Part shown: in pieces, positions 29,431 through 39,400 of the stretch
How the letters are laid out: each line of letters starts with the position of its first letter
Numbering within the stretch: position 1 is the first letter of the stretch
From: Breviolum minutum Mf 1.05b.01
Lineage: Eukaryota > Sar > Dinophyceae > Suessiales > Symbiodiniaceae
DNA length: 64,000 nucleotides
Direction of reading: 5' to 3'
Assembly (NCBI GenBank): GCA_000507305.1
Contig: DF239035.1
Location: forward strand, 278,516-342,515
Translations under genes and position numbers: made by a program
The notes under the pieces: generated by a model
What the model was told of the DNA's origin: nothing
The model's input: the letters and a program-made list of their open reading frames with translations, nothing else
The model's database searches: none

Positions 29431-29586
29431 CGGCCTGAGCGTTTTGCAACTGCTGAAGCTGCTCTGAAGGCAGCCTTGGAGCCTAAAGTTCCACTGGAGA
29501 TGTTTCCAGGGATATATGGAGACTTGGGCGTTTCCAGCGTTTTGAGAAGAGAAGATATGTTTGGTGTTTTTTTCAAATCAGGATGA
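29431..29586 (+). CDS. Exon, possibly terminal
   Basis: ACGTAG acceptor, frame RPERFATAEAALKAALEPKV PLEMFPGIYGDLGVSSVLRR EDMFGVFFKSG to TGA 29584. Alanine-rich helix first; product unknown. Confidence 0.55.
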   Translation, partial: RPERFATAEAALKAALEPKVPLEMFPGIYGDLGVSSVLRREDMFGVFFKSG

Positions 29587-29919
29587 GATGATATTGTGTT
29601 TTTTGGTGGTAATAAAAAAAAACGGCAGAACATCTATATAATTCTACATATTCTACGCATTTTTCCAGATTGTACGTGGATTGCACATTTCACAGGTCAT
29701 TCATGTGTGTGTGTGTGTGTTGGGCAGGGGCGGTGTACCTATATATAGTTGAAAGATCGTTTGATGGTCACTTTCAAACACCAAATTGTCAAATCGTACA
29801 CATTCGATAGTGTGATTTCACTGCTATGAGTGGATGGCTTTTTGGCACTGGTGCAGTTGTTTCAACCAAGGCAATGACTTTCGATATTTGCTGCCTGATT
29901 TGGATGCCTTAGAAGAAAG

Positions 29920-30031
29920 CCTTGGATGTCGATTGTATCGGCACTGGCCGATTTGCGAGGCGCCATGGAGGCAAATGACAATATGCCAAGAACTATCCAA
30001 GAACTATCAGATTCTGTTTTCAACAATATGG
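29920..30031 (+). CDS. Exon of unidentified protein
   Basis: GAAAG acceptor, frame PWMSIVSALADLRGAMEAND NMPRTIQELSDSVFNNM, donor G|GTAATG, phase 1. Amphipathic helical pattern. ATG at 29926 could also start a protein. Confidence 0.55.
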
Positions 30032-30168
30032 GTAATGAGCGTATCATTTCTCAAGATGACGAAAAAAATGAAAGGAATGTCTCATTTCAAACCTCAAGAT
30101 ACAGTAATCTTTAGCAATCTTAGGCACTGCACCTTCTGCGACTGTTTTCCCTTTTTCAACCAGCAAAG

Positions 30169-30345
30169 GTGGAAGATATCTTACGCATGCAACCAGATTT
30201 GGATCATCTTCCTGACTGGAAGATTTGGGAGACCTACATGTCCTGGTACCTTTGCCTGAAAGAATGTGAGCTGGACTCTCCAGATCGGAGTGGGTACAGC
30301 GGTCCACCCCAACCCGAAAAATCAGTGTGGATGTATAAGGCTTAA
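30169..30345 (+). CDS. Exon, possibly terminal
   Basis: GCAAAG|GTG acceptor, frame VEDILRMQPDLDHLPDWKIW ETYMSWYLCLKECELDSPDR SGYSGPPQPEKSVWMYKA and TAA 30343. Confidence 0.55.
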   Translation: MEDILRMQPDLDHLPDWKIWETYMSWYLCLKECELDSPDRSGYSGPPQPEKSVWMYKA

Positions 30346-30600
30346 GTATAAGGAAGGTCATGCCACGCATCAGGCCTTGATCCAGGGCTTTTAGTTGAGG
30401 CCGAGGCCAGCGCCTCATTTGATTTAACAATATTTATTTATATACATATGGGATGTGTAAGTATATATATTTACATATAAATATTATTTATTGGCTATAT
30501 ATATATATAACAGAGTATGTTAGATTTGAAGTTGTGGGAATCAAAGTCAAAGTAAGATGATTTTCGGAACTGTTTCAAGAATTCACACCGATAATTCCAG

Positions 30601-30683
30601 TGTTACACCTCCGTTCAAGTTTTGTGGCTCCAATCCACAGCGTTGTTGAAGAGTTGGATGGGCAGCAGCTTGATGTTTTTTGA
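30601..30683 (+). CDS. Candidate exon
   Basis: TTCCAG acceptor, frame LHLRSSFVAPIHSVVEELDG QQLDV. The right edge is uncertain. Confidence 0.4.
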
Positions 30684-30855
30684 TGGTGTTGCATGTGTTT
30701 CAGCATTGTATAGAATTAAACAAAGGGGTCCTGAGTCCTAAAAATGTTCAACAATACAGAAGTCATGCAAATTATGCCTCCAAATACTGATCCATAATGA
30801 TGAAACACTCATTTAGGTTTGGTTTTCCCACACTTGGGGTGCCTTGTTCTCCAAG

Positions 30856-30943
30856 GCATAAATGTTGGATCTCGGACCGTGCCAGCAATTACATCGACTT
30901 CTACAACCGGCATTTGAAGTTGGGAGAAACATGGCGGCTTTAA
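30856..30943 (+). CDS. Exon, possibly terminal
   Basis: CCAAG|G acceptor, frame HKCWISDRASNYIDFYNRHL KLGETWRL to TAA 30941. Confidence 0.5.
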
Positions 30944-31151
30944 GGAGGCGGTGTCCATTGTGGTAGAGGAAAAAAATCCACAAACAACAGCACAGGGAGT
31001 CAGGGAGAAACACATATATATATATATATGTTGTACATAGATGATGATATACATCAGATAAATATGCATAATCAAAAGTCACGTGGTAACCATAATAATG
31101 AAGATTATCAGCAGTAGCATCATGATTATGATCCGCTTGTTGTCGTCGCCG

Positions 31152-31184
<33 letters not shown>

Positions 31185-31223
31185 ACATCATCATCACCAT
31201 CATCATCATTATCATCACCATAG
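31152..31223. repeat. (ATC)n microsatellite
   Basis: Run of ATC units with a few ACC variants, flanked by other AT/CAT-rich sequence. Confidence 0.9.
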
Positions 31224-31374
31224 TCAGTGTCACCGTAACAATGGAAATAAAAGCCACAATCATAATAGGACAATAAGTATAGTTTTGGCCATCGTCCTCA
31301 TCATAGTCATCATCCTTATCATGATTCATTCCCTGGCCATATCCTCATTTGACATCATGTTTACGGTGTCTGAG

Positions 31375-31458
31375 GAGGTCGCGGCATGTCTAGGACATGT
31401 GCAGCTCTGGCAGAAAGCCTTAGATGATGCGCCTGGGTTGAATGATGCTTCAATCTGA
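31375..31458 (+). CDS. Exon, possibly terminal
   Basis: TCTGAG|GAG acceptor, frame EVAACLGHVQLWQKALDDAP GLNDASI, TGA 31456. The frame is open upstream to 31320. Confidence 0.5.
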   Translation, partial: EVAACLGHVQLWQKALDDAPGLNDASI

Positions 31459-31896
31459 GCGGGTTGGATGGAGTGGGATAGAATTTAACTTGAATGTTGT
31501 CGTTATCCTGATCTATACTGTAGATGGACAAGTACTTGGAAGGTTGCTTTGTTGAGCTTCTTGCATTTCAAATTGCACATCTTCTTTTGGTAAATTTGGA
31601 CGATGTGAGGCCTTGGTTGGAAAAACAATGAGGAATTCCACCATTCAGACATTTGACATCCAACTATGTGTGTACTGTAATATTTGCAAATATAAAAACA
31701 ATAAATACATCTTTTTATTTACACTTGTACATGCGTTTATGTATGTTTCCGTCAAACAATTTCATTTGCCAGACTGAATGGTCACCAACTACAACCCAGA
31801 ACCTACTGTATATCCAAATGACATGTTTTTCATGTTGCCTCCCTTAGTGGAAATTAACAAATTCCCCCCAGTTGGGCACAACCCAGCAACTTCCAG

Positions 31897-31996
31897 GGGA
31901 AGACCTGGGGAAACTCCTCATCCGCCTTAGGATCTTGACTTTTGCTTGGTCTTCGAAGATGATGCCCGACTTAAAGGCCACGGAAGAAAAAACCTG
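31897..31996 (+). CDS. Exon of unidentified protein
   Basis: TTCCAG|GG acceptor, frame EDLGKLLIRLRILTFAWSSK MMPDLKATEEKT, donor TG|GTAGGA, phase 2. Confidence 0.55.
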
Positions 31997-32152
31997 GTAG
32001 GAATCGAATGGTTGGTTAGTATTTAAGTCGGTGGGTGGTTGCAGCTCAGCCGTGGGGTGGGTGTTCTACTGAGGTTCCGAAAGGTTCCGAAATTATGAGG
32101 ACGAAGATGATGTTGGAAAAAAAACAACGGAAACAATGTATCCTTTTTTCAG

Positions 32153-32243
32153 ATCATCCGACTCTCCCAAGATGAAAATGCAAGGTTGTTGATTCCAAAG
32201 AGAAAACCCCACCTGTTTTTTACAGCCGACAGGATCACAGGCG
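32153..32243 (+). CDS. Exon, first of a phase-linked pair
   Basis: TTTTTTCAG acceptor with a clear pyrimidine tract, frame IIRLSQDENARLLIPKRKPH LFFTADRITG, donor G|GTGAGC, phase 1. Other frames are open too; the splice sites choose this one. Confidence 0.55.
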
Positions 32244-32279
32244 GTGAGCTGCATTTTGGCTGAGCTGGATGCATTGAAG

Positions 32280-32398
32280 GTTCCCACGGGGCTTGGAGCG
32301 CAATCGCCACAAACGTGTTACCCTTGCGAATTCCAAAAGGGGTGTTGAATATTCTCTCTCCTCTCCCGAGATCTCTTTCTGGTGGTTTTTTCAAAGAG
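32280..32398 (+). CDS. Exon, second of a phase-linked pair
   Basis: TTGAAG|GT acceptor; GT completes GGT. Frame SHGAWSAIATNVLPLRIPKG VLNILSPLPRSLSGGFFKE, donor GAG|GTGATC, phase 0. The 36-base intron before it is very short, so this boundary needs transcript data. Confidence 0.45.
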
Positions 32399-32537
32399 GT
32401 GATCTGAGAAAGCACCACTTCCAAAAAGTCCTACCATTGCATGTATCATTACCTAAACTTGAAATAACATGCATAATCTCTTACTGCCCCTTCAGAATCC
32501 GTGACGCCACCGAAGACATGCGACAACAAAATCCCAA

Positions 32538-32622
32538 ATTCTCCATGCATAGAATATTTACCTACATGTACCATAGATTTAAGCCAAATGTAGGTAGATA
32601 TTCCATACATGGAGAGTTTGGG
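32538..32622 (+). repeat. MITE family 2 copy
   Basis: TCTCCATGCATAGAATATTT ACCTACAT ... ATGTAGGTAGATATTCCATA CATGGAGA inverted arms. Confidence 0.75.
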
Positions 32623-32669
32623 AACGTCATGCTCCAAAACGTGTTGGGTGTTCTGTTTTCCACGTCCAG

Positions 32670-32812
32670 GCTTCCGAGTTTCAGTGGGATATGATCTATT
32701 TGCACCTTGGACGATTCGGTGATTTTTCAGCATCGCATGTTGGCTCGCGGTGAAGGACGGCGCCGTGGAACTGAGGCATTCTGCAAAGTATTCCAAGAGT
32801 GAGGAGCCGAGT
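32670..32812 (+). CDS. Coding block, frame unresolved
   Basis: CCAG|GCT acceptor gives ASEFQWDMIYLHLGRFGDFS ASHVGS; a later TTTTTCAG acceptor gives HRMLARGEGRRRGTEAFCKV FQE and TGA 32810. Both are plausible in phase. Confidence 0.4.
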
Positions 32813-33382
32813 GTGTCTTGGATGGGTACGGGATGTGTTTTGTTGCTTGTTTGTCACGCTATGTATAGGAACATTATATTATCTATGTTGTATTATATCA
32901 TGTTACATTACATAGTGAAGATTGTTTTACACGATGTTTCATTATAATTTGTACATGTGTATATAATTTTATATGCAGATACTGAAATTCAATTTTATTG
33001 TTATTGTACCATATTGTTTACCTACATGTATATATGTGTTTGTTCATGCATATGTTGTTTATGCATGGGTTCTTTTTCATGTTAAAATGTAAATGTAATG
33101 ATTGATTACCTGTTTGATGTTTGATGGATGACTTGTTTTAGCCAGTTCATCAATAAATACCATTAGTAAGGTCATCTATTTGTTGTTTGTGACTTAGTTC
33201 TTTCCTATCCAAACATTGATGCACTCAGCCCTTGATGCCTCGATGATTGACTTGCATCAGTTTGTCTTCCATATAACTGTGCCCTTAAAATTATATCGTA
33301 TACATATATACAATATACAAGTCAGTTTTATTTTGGCAAGCATTTGTTGAATCCTTTGTGTTCCAAGTTCTTGTTTGGCTAG
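32813..33382. other. AT-rich stretch without supported gene
   Basis: About 570 bases with many TGTTTG and TATATA tracts. Nothing recognised. Confidence 0.4.
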
Positions 33383-33479
33383 TCAATGTGTTGGAAAGAT
33401 CAGCAGCGCATACAAAGCGCTTGTGTCTTCAACAGCTGCAAAAGAAGGGTTTGACAACGCAATTCTATATGTCTTGGAG
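33383..33479 (+). CDS. Exon of unidentified protein
   Basis: GGCTAG acceptor, frame NVLERSAAHTKRLCLQQLQK KGLTTQFYMSW, donor AG|GTGTTT, phase 2. Confidence 0.5.
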
Positions 33480-33502
33480 GTGTTTTTTGGGTGTTGTATC
33501 AC

Positions 33503-33597
33503 AGTCCCATAGGATCCATGTATGGGATATTTACCTACATTTATCATAAGAATCAACCAAATGTTGGTAAATATACCTTACATGGATCCTGTGGGAG
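33503..33597 (+). repeat. MITE family 2 copy
   Basis: CCCATAGGATCCATGTATGG GATATTTACC ... GGTAAATATACCTTACATGG ATCCTGTGGG. Confidence 0.75.
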
Positions 33598-33688
33598 TTG
33601 ATGCACCAATACCTTCCAACATACAGCTAGGGAACCCCTTCAACACCCACATCACCCTTGAAAAAAAACAGCAAAATTCGCCATCCAG

Positions 33689-33886
33689 GTCGCGGATGCA
33701 GCGAATCCACTCCAACTCCGTTTCGCGGGTCATCGCAAATGGGCAGGTGCTTATGCCCTCTCCAAGCGTGGTTTGGAGAAGTTGACGAAGAGTGGTTATG
33801 CACAGTGCACCTTGGTCAAAGGATATATATGGACTTTGGGTATCTATAAGATGAAAATTGTTGTTACTATAGTCAGTGTTTTGTAA
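33689..33886 (+). CDS. Exon of unidentified protein
   Basis: ATCCAG|G acceptor, frame VADAANPLQLRFAGHRKWAG AYALSKRGLEKLTKSGYAQC TLVKGYIWTLG. A GTATCT donor at about 33840 or stop TAA 33884. Long clean frame; product unknown. Confidence 0.6.
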   Translation, partial: VADAANPLQLRFAGHRKWAGAYALSKRGLEKLTKSGYAQCTLVKGYIWTLGIYKMKIVVTIVSVL

Positions 33887-34110
33887 GGATGTTAGATATT
33901 TGGCGAACGCTGGAATTGAGAAGTGATATACTGATATATGTGATCTATATATGATGCGTGAAATTCTTTGATGGCTCCGGTGTTGGTCTCTGGCAATTAT
34001 GTAGAATACATAATATAGATACATGGCAAGGCACAACCATGCAGGACGATTGATTTCCTACAGTCCTATGTATTACATATGTCCTGGATTTGTTGATGAG
34101 ACATGATTAG

Positions 34111-34257
34111 GCTACGCCACTTTCAGAAGCATGTTTTTGTACGATATTTGGGATCACCAGAACGCAAGCTATACTTGAAACAAAATTCTGAATTCCTAAG
34201 ATTTCACACGGAAGATGTGCCGGATCTATTTTGGCCCGTGCTACGTAGTCGGAAGCT
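34111..34257 (+). CDS. Exon of unidentified protein
   Basis: GATTAG|G acceptor, frame LRHFQKHVFVRYLGSPERKL YLKQNSEFLRFHTEDVPDLF WPVLRSRK, donor CT|GTAGGT, phase 2. An ATG at 34103 opens the same frame. Confidence 0.6.
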
Positions 34258-34579
34258 GTAGGTATTTTTCCAGTCGACGACTTCTTTCCAGCGTTGCACT
34301 CATTCCATCCCCGTCCAGCCTCTCGGTTGGAAAAAATGTTGAAGCCCGGTAGGGAGGCGAGTTGGGCGAGGGAAAGGGGTCTTCCAGATGGCGGCAGTGA
34401 TACTTGATTGATTGAAATGATTTAGTTATAAATCCATGGTGATATCATGGTGATATGATATATATATATATCATGAACTTGTTGATTATTGATATTTTTT
34501 CAAGTTTGGCTACTAGGTGTTCAGCCTGTCAAAACTCGTCCGTAACATTTAAAGGCTGGAAGTATGTCTTTGTTGATTC

Positions 34580-35000
34580 TTGGGACCTCCCTTCCATTTT
34601 CATGTACAATGTGTTCATGAATCTCAATTTCTGGGGACTTCACCCTCACATGACGGATTTTGTGACAACACATTCAAAAGGTCTAGTTTAGTATCCCAAT
34701 GCATCAACGGGTACCTCCTGAGAAGATGCTGGGGGCATTCTAAGGTCGGATCAATCGGGACAACCATAGGGGCTTCCCTTCCCCATTTTTTCACATTTCT
34801 GGGTAAGATACTTGACACTATGTTTACCCTTTCCTTGCGTGGTTTCAAACATGTTTTCCCCACATTTGAATCTGTTTTTTTCAGTAAAACATGTTCCATT
34901 TCACCATTTTGTGTTGAAACCCTTATGGCCATATTGGCGATATTGGCTACTCCCATCTACCACTTCAATCTTGAGGACCTTCAGTGCCTTTTTGACTCAG
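34580..35000 (+). other. Long open frame of uncertain status
   Basis: The frame is open for 160 codons from 34580 to 35068, including LRGFKHVFPTFESVFFSKTC and AILAILATPIYHFNLEDLQ, but the convincing exon at 35001-35078 uses another frame. Probably intron, possibly including one hydrophobic exon. Confidence 0.25.
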
Positions 35001-35078
35001 GATATTCGCAACTTGCCCTGCGTCTTGTCTGTGCAGGACTTTGTAGCGCTGACGTTTCCAGATGGTGAACTGGTCCAG
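35001..35078 (+). CDS. Penultimate exon
   Basis: GACTCAG|GAT acceptor, frame DIRNLPCVLSVQDFVALTFP DGELVQ, donor CAG|GTACGC, phase 0 both sides. Pairs cleanly with the next exon. Confidence 0.6.
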
Positions 35079-35205
35079 GTACGCTTTGGAAGAAACATAT
35101 AAGGATTTAAAGGGGTTTCAAGGTCCGGTTTCGAAGTGGATTTTTGGATCTTTGAATGATCCTGTTTTTATCCTGCGGGGATCATTTGCAGACTTTTCGA
35201 TATAG

Positions 35206-35274
35206 GTTGAGAATGAAAGACAGGTTCCATTTGGTTTCTGGCCGAAAGGATTGCAAGTGCCCAACCCCGGATGA
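35206..35274 (+). CDS. Terminal exon
   Basis: GATATAG|GTT acceptor, frame VENERQVPFGFWPKGLQVPN PG and TGA 35272. Phase 0 agreement with 35001-35078 and a natural end make this a good 3' end of a gene. Confidence 0.6.
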   Translation, partial: VENERQVPFGFWPKGLQVPNPG

Positions 35275-35289
35275 TTAAACGATATTAAC

Positions 35290-35505
35290 ATGGCTATTCA
35301 ATGGTACAACATGTCTCAATCTAGAGAAACCCATCTAAAACCATCAAGGGCCAAAAGTAGTCCAATTTGTTTGATCAAAAATCATGATCCCAGCGTGTTA
35401 TTTTATGAAGTTACCACCTTTCCCACCGTTGGCTACCACCGGGGAATATCCTACCCGATCTTCCAGGTGGAAAATCGTGGATCAGACTCTCAGCTAGACA
35501 TGTGA
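35290..35505 (+). CDS. Possible small ORF or first exon
   Basis: ATG just after the previous gene end; MAIQWYNMSQSRETHLKPSR ... YHRGISYPIFQ then CAG|GTGGAA, open to TGA 35503. Weak support. Confidence 0.3.
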   Translation: MAIQWYNMSQSRETHLKPSRAKSSPICLIKNHDPSVLFYEVTTFPTVGYHRGISYPIFQVENRGSDSQLDM

Positions 35506-35577
35506 AAATCAAGGGCGAAAGTGGAAACAGTATACAGCAATCAATACAGCGAAGTTATCAATATAGCAAGGTGGTGG

Positions 35578-35666
35578 TTTCAGACATTTTTTATTTCTAC
35601 CCTTACCTGGAAAAATTGTCCAATTTGACTAATTTTTTTTTCAGATGTGTTGGAACCACCAACTAG
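35578..35666 (+). mobile_element. Introner-like MITE, family 1 copy F
   Basis: AAGGTGGTGGTTTCAGACAT ... GTTGGAACCACCAACTAG. Target duplication ATAGC/ATAGG (4 of 5). Confidence 0.7.
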
Positions 35667-36264
35667 ATAGGGTATAACCAATATAGGGAAGATATAGGTT
35701 AGAACCAACAAGGGGTACAAGCAAATCAGCATGTACCATCAAAATAGCCTGGGCAGATGGGAAAACATCCCAAATATCATAGCTGCAAAGGGCCTGGTTG
35801 GTGAAACGAAATCCACCTGGAGAACAAGGTTCTGCTAATTCCCATCAACTTTACCCCTAAAACCAGCCACAGTTGAGCAGTTGTCAACACCCTTGTTGGT
35901 TGGATTCTATAAGTTTTGATCACTGCTCACGGATTTAACTTCACTGTGTCTTATGGCAATATGGTGGGCGAGAGGTGGTTTGGAAATGTTTGAAATGTTT
36001 TCTTGTTTTTCTGAGATGAACATTCATAACTGTTGTGAAATTGTCGGGCATGACATATGAGCCTTAAACGCATGATCCGCCATCTACGTTGAACTCCACC
36101 ATCTGTTTTTGCAATGTAAAATATCTGTAACCACAACAGATATGGATGATTGCTATGCAGCCTGACATGGTCCGCTTGACTGAACGATTTTTTTCCGTCC
36201 AGAAGATAGCTTCTCTTCAGACTGTTTGGGGATGTGAAAAATCCGTTGCGGATTCACAGCCAAG

Positions 36265-36423
36265 GTCAGCAAATTCTCGACGGTTCTTCTGGGGGACTTG
36301 GGTGCTAGTTTGGGTGACGAGGAGATTTTCCAGACCCCCAAGATGAGAGTTTTGGTCCTGAAAAATGTTGGAATCTGGTCAGGGAGATGTTTTGCATTGG
36401 GAGATGTGCCTGTCAAATTATAG
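36265..36423 (+). CDS. Exon, possibly terminal
   Basis: GCCAAG|GTC acceptor, frame VSKFSTVLLGDLGASLGDEE IFQTPKMRVLVLKNVGIWSG RCFALGDVPVKL and TAG 36421. An upstream frame KIASLQTVWGCEKSVADSQP is also open and would be a separate exon using AG|GTCAGC. Confidence 0.5.
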   Translation, partial: VSKFSTVLLGDLGASLGDEEIFQTPKMRVLVLKNVGIWSGRCFALGDVPVKL

Positions 36424-36568
36424 TTGATATGGTAATATAAAGTGTGCATATATACAATGAATTACGTGTATACATAGTTGTTTCAGCAAAATACCTGCAG
36501 AAATGTTCAATATTTTTTCACAAGAATCCACCATTGTTCAACCATGGCTGATTAGTTCTACGCCGCAG

Positions 36569-36658
36569 GAGGACTTTGCAGCCCGTTCTGTGACATTGGA
36601 GGAGGCAAAACAAGCCCAGTTTGTGGTGGATATTGCTGAGGATACTTGGCACAAATGA
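36569..36658 (+). CDS. Exon, possibly terminal
   Basis: CCGCAG|GAG acceptor, frame EDFAARSVTLEEAKQAQFVV DIAEDTWHK to TGA 36656, or a GA donor after AE. Acidic helix. Confidence 0.5.
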   Translation, partial: EDFAARSVTLEEAKQAQFVVDIAEDTWHK

Positions 36659-36674
36659 TTCAAATGTGGGATGC

Positions 36675-36754
36675 CTGTTTGTTTGTTTGTCTGTTTGTTT
36701 GTTTGTTTGTTTGTTTGTTTGTTTGTTTGTTTGTTTGTTTGTTTGTTTGTTTGT
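36675..36754. repeat. (GTTT)n microsatellite
   Basis: About 20 GTTT units with one CTGT variant. Confidence 0.95.
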
Positions 36755-36766
36755 ATCGTTTTACAG

Positions 36767-36854
36767 CAACATTTATCATGAAAGCCGAAACTGATGCCCA
36801 AAGGTACCTCCTTTGCCAAGTGTTCATCTTCAAATTCCAGCCAAAACTGTACAG
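36767..36854 (+). CDS. Exon, first of a phase-linked pair
   Basis: TTTACAG acceptor, frame TFIMKAETDAQRYLLCQVFI FKFQPKLY, donor AG|GTGTAT, phase 2. Confidence 0.6.
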
Positions 36855-37216
36855 GTGTATGATGTTGATGAAATAGTATTCAGTTTCATCATGGGTTGTG
36901 ATGTGTTTATGTTTGACGTGAATGACATCTTCAGATGGATTGAACTACCAAACTTGTACAAATTGGTGAGCAAAAGTTTGCCGTGAGGCATGAGGCAACA
37001 GGCTTCACCCCATGTTGGACTTCATGATACACATTTATAAACTTCCCTAATGAGTTACTGGATTAGTGTATTTCACATAGTTCAGTTCTGTGTGTTTAGA
37101 ATGTTGAGAATAAAAAACAGAAACGCATGACATCAAAGGGACCCATCCAATTGAGAACAATCTATGTTTGGGAAGTCACACATGACTAGATTGATGGTTG
37201 CCATGGATATCCTCAG

Positions 37217-37294
37217 GCACCAAGATCACAGCACCACCCAGGTCGGGGTAGAAGAAGCGGCCAATGCGCTGCAAAAGCAAGGCTTTGTCACCTG
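37217..37294 (+). CDS. Exon, second of a phase-linked pair
   Basis: CCTCAG|G acceptor completes AGG, then HQDHSTTQVGVEEAANALQK QGFVT and TG|GTAGTC, phase 2. Phase matches 36767-36854. Confidence 0.6.
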
Positions 37295-37999
37295 GTAGTC
37301 CAAAGCAAGAGGACGGTGACGGGGGGGACTTGGAATTCAGGAATTCCATAGTGTTCCTTCACGGTTGTTTCATTTCCTCTATGATTTACTGGCACCGAGG
37401 AGTGATGATCCAAAGATATCCAACCCCTAAGCAGTATTGGGATCAATGTTGACCAGAAGTGTTGCCTGTAGCTCATCATCAGCACCCCCATTGGAATCAT
37501 AACGATCACAATCTGATTCGCCATCAACAGCAGCAATATTATTATCATTCAATTGCTATAGAATGTGCACAATGTCGAAATGAGATAGGTACCATATATA
37601 TACATAATTATACATATATATGTATGTATTTGTATGGACACATTGTGAAAGTCAAGGATCAACATCTCATTTCTAATTGAGTTTGATGTTATTCATGGTA
37701 CACTCCCAGAATTTCAACAGCTAGGATCATCAGGATTCCGAATACATTGTCATGTGTATATGTTGTTGCATCATTGCTTTTCTTACTAGAAAGTGTGTTT
37801 GGTTTCCACGTTTTGTATCTTCATGTTGCGTTCAAAAGCGTTTACCGTTTTCCCAGCTGCTCCCATTGCCTTTTCAGGTTTTAGTGCCCTTGCCTTGCAT
37901 CTTGGCTCAATGATACCAGTGATACCTCTACCACCAGTGGATTGAATTGATATAGCAGCAGGTGTCATTAGCATTTGATATTCAATTCCAATCCCTCCC
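37295..37999. other. Stretch without a secure exon
   Basis: A hydrophobic + frame (PAAPIAFSGFSALALHLGSM) and a basic minus frame overlap at 37800-37960; neither has phase support. Confidence 0.35.
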
Positions 38000-38101
38000 T
38001 AGGTGGTGGCAACTCAAATATTTTTTACTTTCATCCCTGGGGAAATGATCCAATTTGACCATCATATTTTTTCAAACGGGTGGGAAAAAACCACCAACTA
38101 G
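38000..38101 (+). mobile_element. Introner-like MITE, family 1 copy G
   Basis: TAGGTGGTGGCAACTCAAAT ... AAAAAACCACCAACTAG, 102 bp, with a perfect 5-bp duplication CTCCC at 37995-37999 and 38102-38106. Best evidence for the element borders. Confidence 0.8.
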
Positions 38102-38315
38102 CTCCCTCCTTTTGATTTCAATTGTTTTTTTTCTGTTGAAAAGAGTGGAGCTCAGGAAATCGCTTGCTAGAGATTTATCCATGTGTGTTTTTTTCCGACC
38201 GAAACAAGATATATCGGATCATGTCGGGATTTTTGGAGGTCACTTTCAGGTCACTTGTTTTATCCTAACGCCATACACTCTGTGGTACTCATTTGTCTCG
38301 GATGTGATCAGACAG

Positions 38316-38374
38316 GTTTTTCGGAAACCTTCGCAGATGCTGAAGCTGTTTGGCAAGAGTTCTTTAAGAGACAG
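38316..38374 (+). CDS. Exon of unidentified protein
   Basis: GACAG|GT acceptor, frame FSETFADAEAVWQEFFKRQ, donor CAG|GTGGGG, phase 0. An alternative basic frame is also open. Confidence 0.5.
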
Positions 38375-38387
38375 GTGGGGCACTGGA

Positions 38388-38530
38388 CAGCTGGTGTTAC
38401 TGTTGATGGTTCAGAGATCCGGCGTTCATCAGTTTCAGGTTGTGGTAGTATTTTCCATTTATTTACTAGGTTTTATACATCCAACCGGTGGTTGTTTGGG
38501 ATTTCTTCCATCAAGTTTTTTTTTGTGCCT
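38388..38530 (+). repeat. Dispersed repeat family 5, copy 1
   Basis: CTGTTGATGGTTCAGAGATC ... CATCCAACCGGTGGTTGTTT; the same order of blocks occurs at 51438-51560 with about 85 percent identity by eye. Confidence 0.65.
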
Positions 38531-38544
38531 GACAAAGTTTGGAG

Positions 38545-38672
38545 ATCTATTCCCCAGCTTCTGGGACATGGATAGCGCGAGGAACATTGCACGGATCATC
38601 AGATCGAATGGCCCCAGCTGGTTTGCCTATGGCAAAATTAGGTGTTGCAGCATTTTCCTCAAACGAGAATGA
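38545..38672 (+). CDS. Exon with possible Kelch repeat
   Basis: TTGGAG acceptor, phase 0 frame IYSPASGTWIARGTLHGSSD RMAPAGLPMAKLGVAAFSSN EN. The pattern Y-x-P-x-x-x-T-W followed by an R-x-x-x-G/A segment resembles a Kelch blade. The double glycine is absent, so this is tentative. A second frame (FWDMDSARNIARIIRSNGPS) is open. Confidence 0.4.
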
Positions 38673-38895
38673 TTTTTTTAGTCATTCCATGATCCAGGTG
38701 TCGGTTTTTCACACCTTTTTTTGCATCAAAGATCACGGGTGTTGGTGTTGATTCTTCTAAATCTGAGGCCTTCAGTCCGGTGTGTTTGCATCAATCAAAG
38801 CAGCTAAGGGATGAAAATGGTACATGCATTTCACTAAAAAAACAGCCATTGTTGTAGCCACCCCCTGCTGACCCTGTGCCTCCTGTTTGTTCCAG

Positions 38896-38974
38896 GACAA
38901 AGAGTGTTTCAAAGGGGTGCAACCTCCTGGTGCAGCGGCAGAAAACTGGAGAGACCTACCATTAGCAGATGCAG
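38896..38974 (+). CDS. Exon of unidentified protein
   Basis: TTCCAG|GAC acceptor, frame DKECFKGVQPPGAAAENWRD LPLADA, donor G|GTCGAA, phase 1; the frame stays open for 14 more codons. Confidence 0.55.
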
Positions 38975-39400
38975 GTCGAATCCATTCAAGAGACCAACTG
39001 CTGAAACTTGATGGATGTTTTTTTTTGGGGTGGAGATGTTTGTTCTCCATTTGATGCCATATATGTAAAATGAAGTGATGAAGTAATGTAATGATGAAGT
39101 GAGTCTTTTTCAATCAGATTTGCTGACACAACACGTTTGACAGGTTATACTTTGCAGAATGCGCGGGAACATTTCCATGTGGCCCTGCTGCAACTTAAGT
39201 TTTTAAGCCACTACTGCACTTCAGGCTGCACTTTTGGAAGTTTGCGTGTGCCACAGGCCAATCAAGAAACATGTTGAAAATTGTTTTCATTCTCTTCAGA
39301 CTGACAATTTGACGACGATTACATGTTATGGCGAAACCCGGCATCACTTCATCAAACAAACCTGAAGCCTGTTGTTCCTTTTTTGTTTGCAACCGTGCAG

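Noticed and set aside
31079..31329. Asp-rich minus frames
   Set aside because: Translation of the ATC microsatellite.
34580..35068. 162-codon open frame as one exon
   Set aside because: The exon 35001-35078 with good splice sites and phase uses a different frame.
38055..38672. Single 205-codon + strand open frame
   Set aside because: It runs from introner G through repeat family 5 and mixes frames of better-supported exons.
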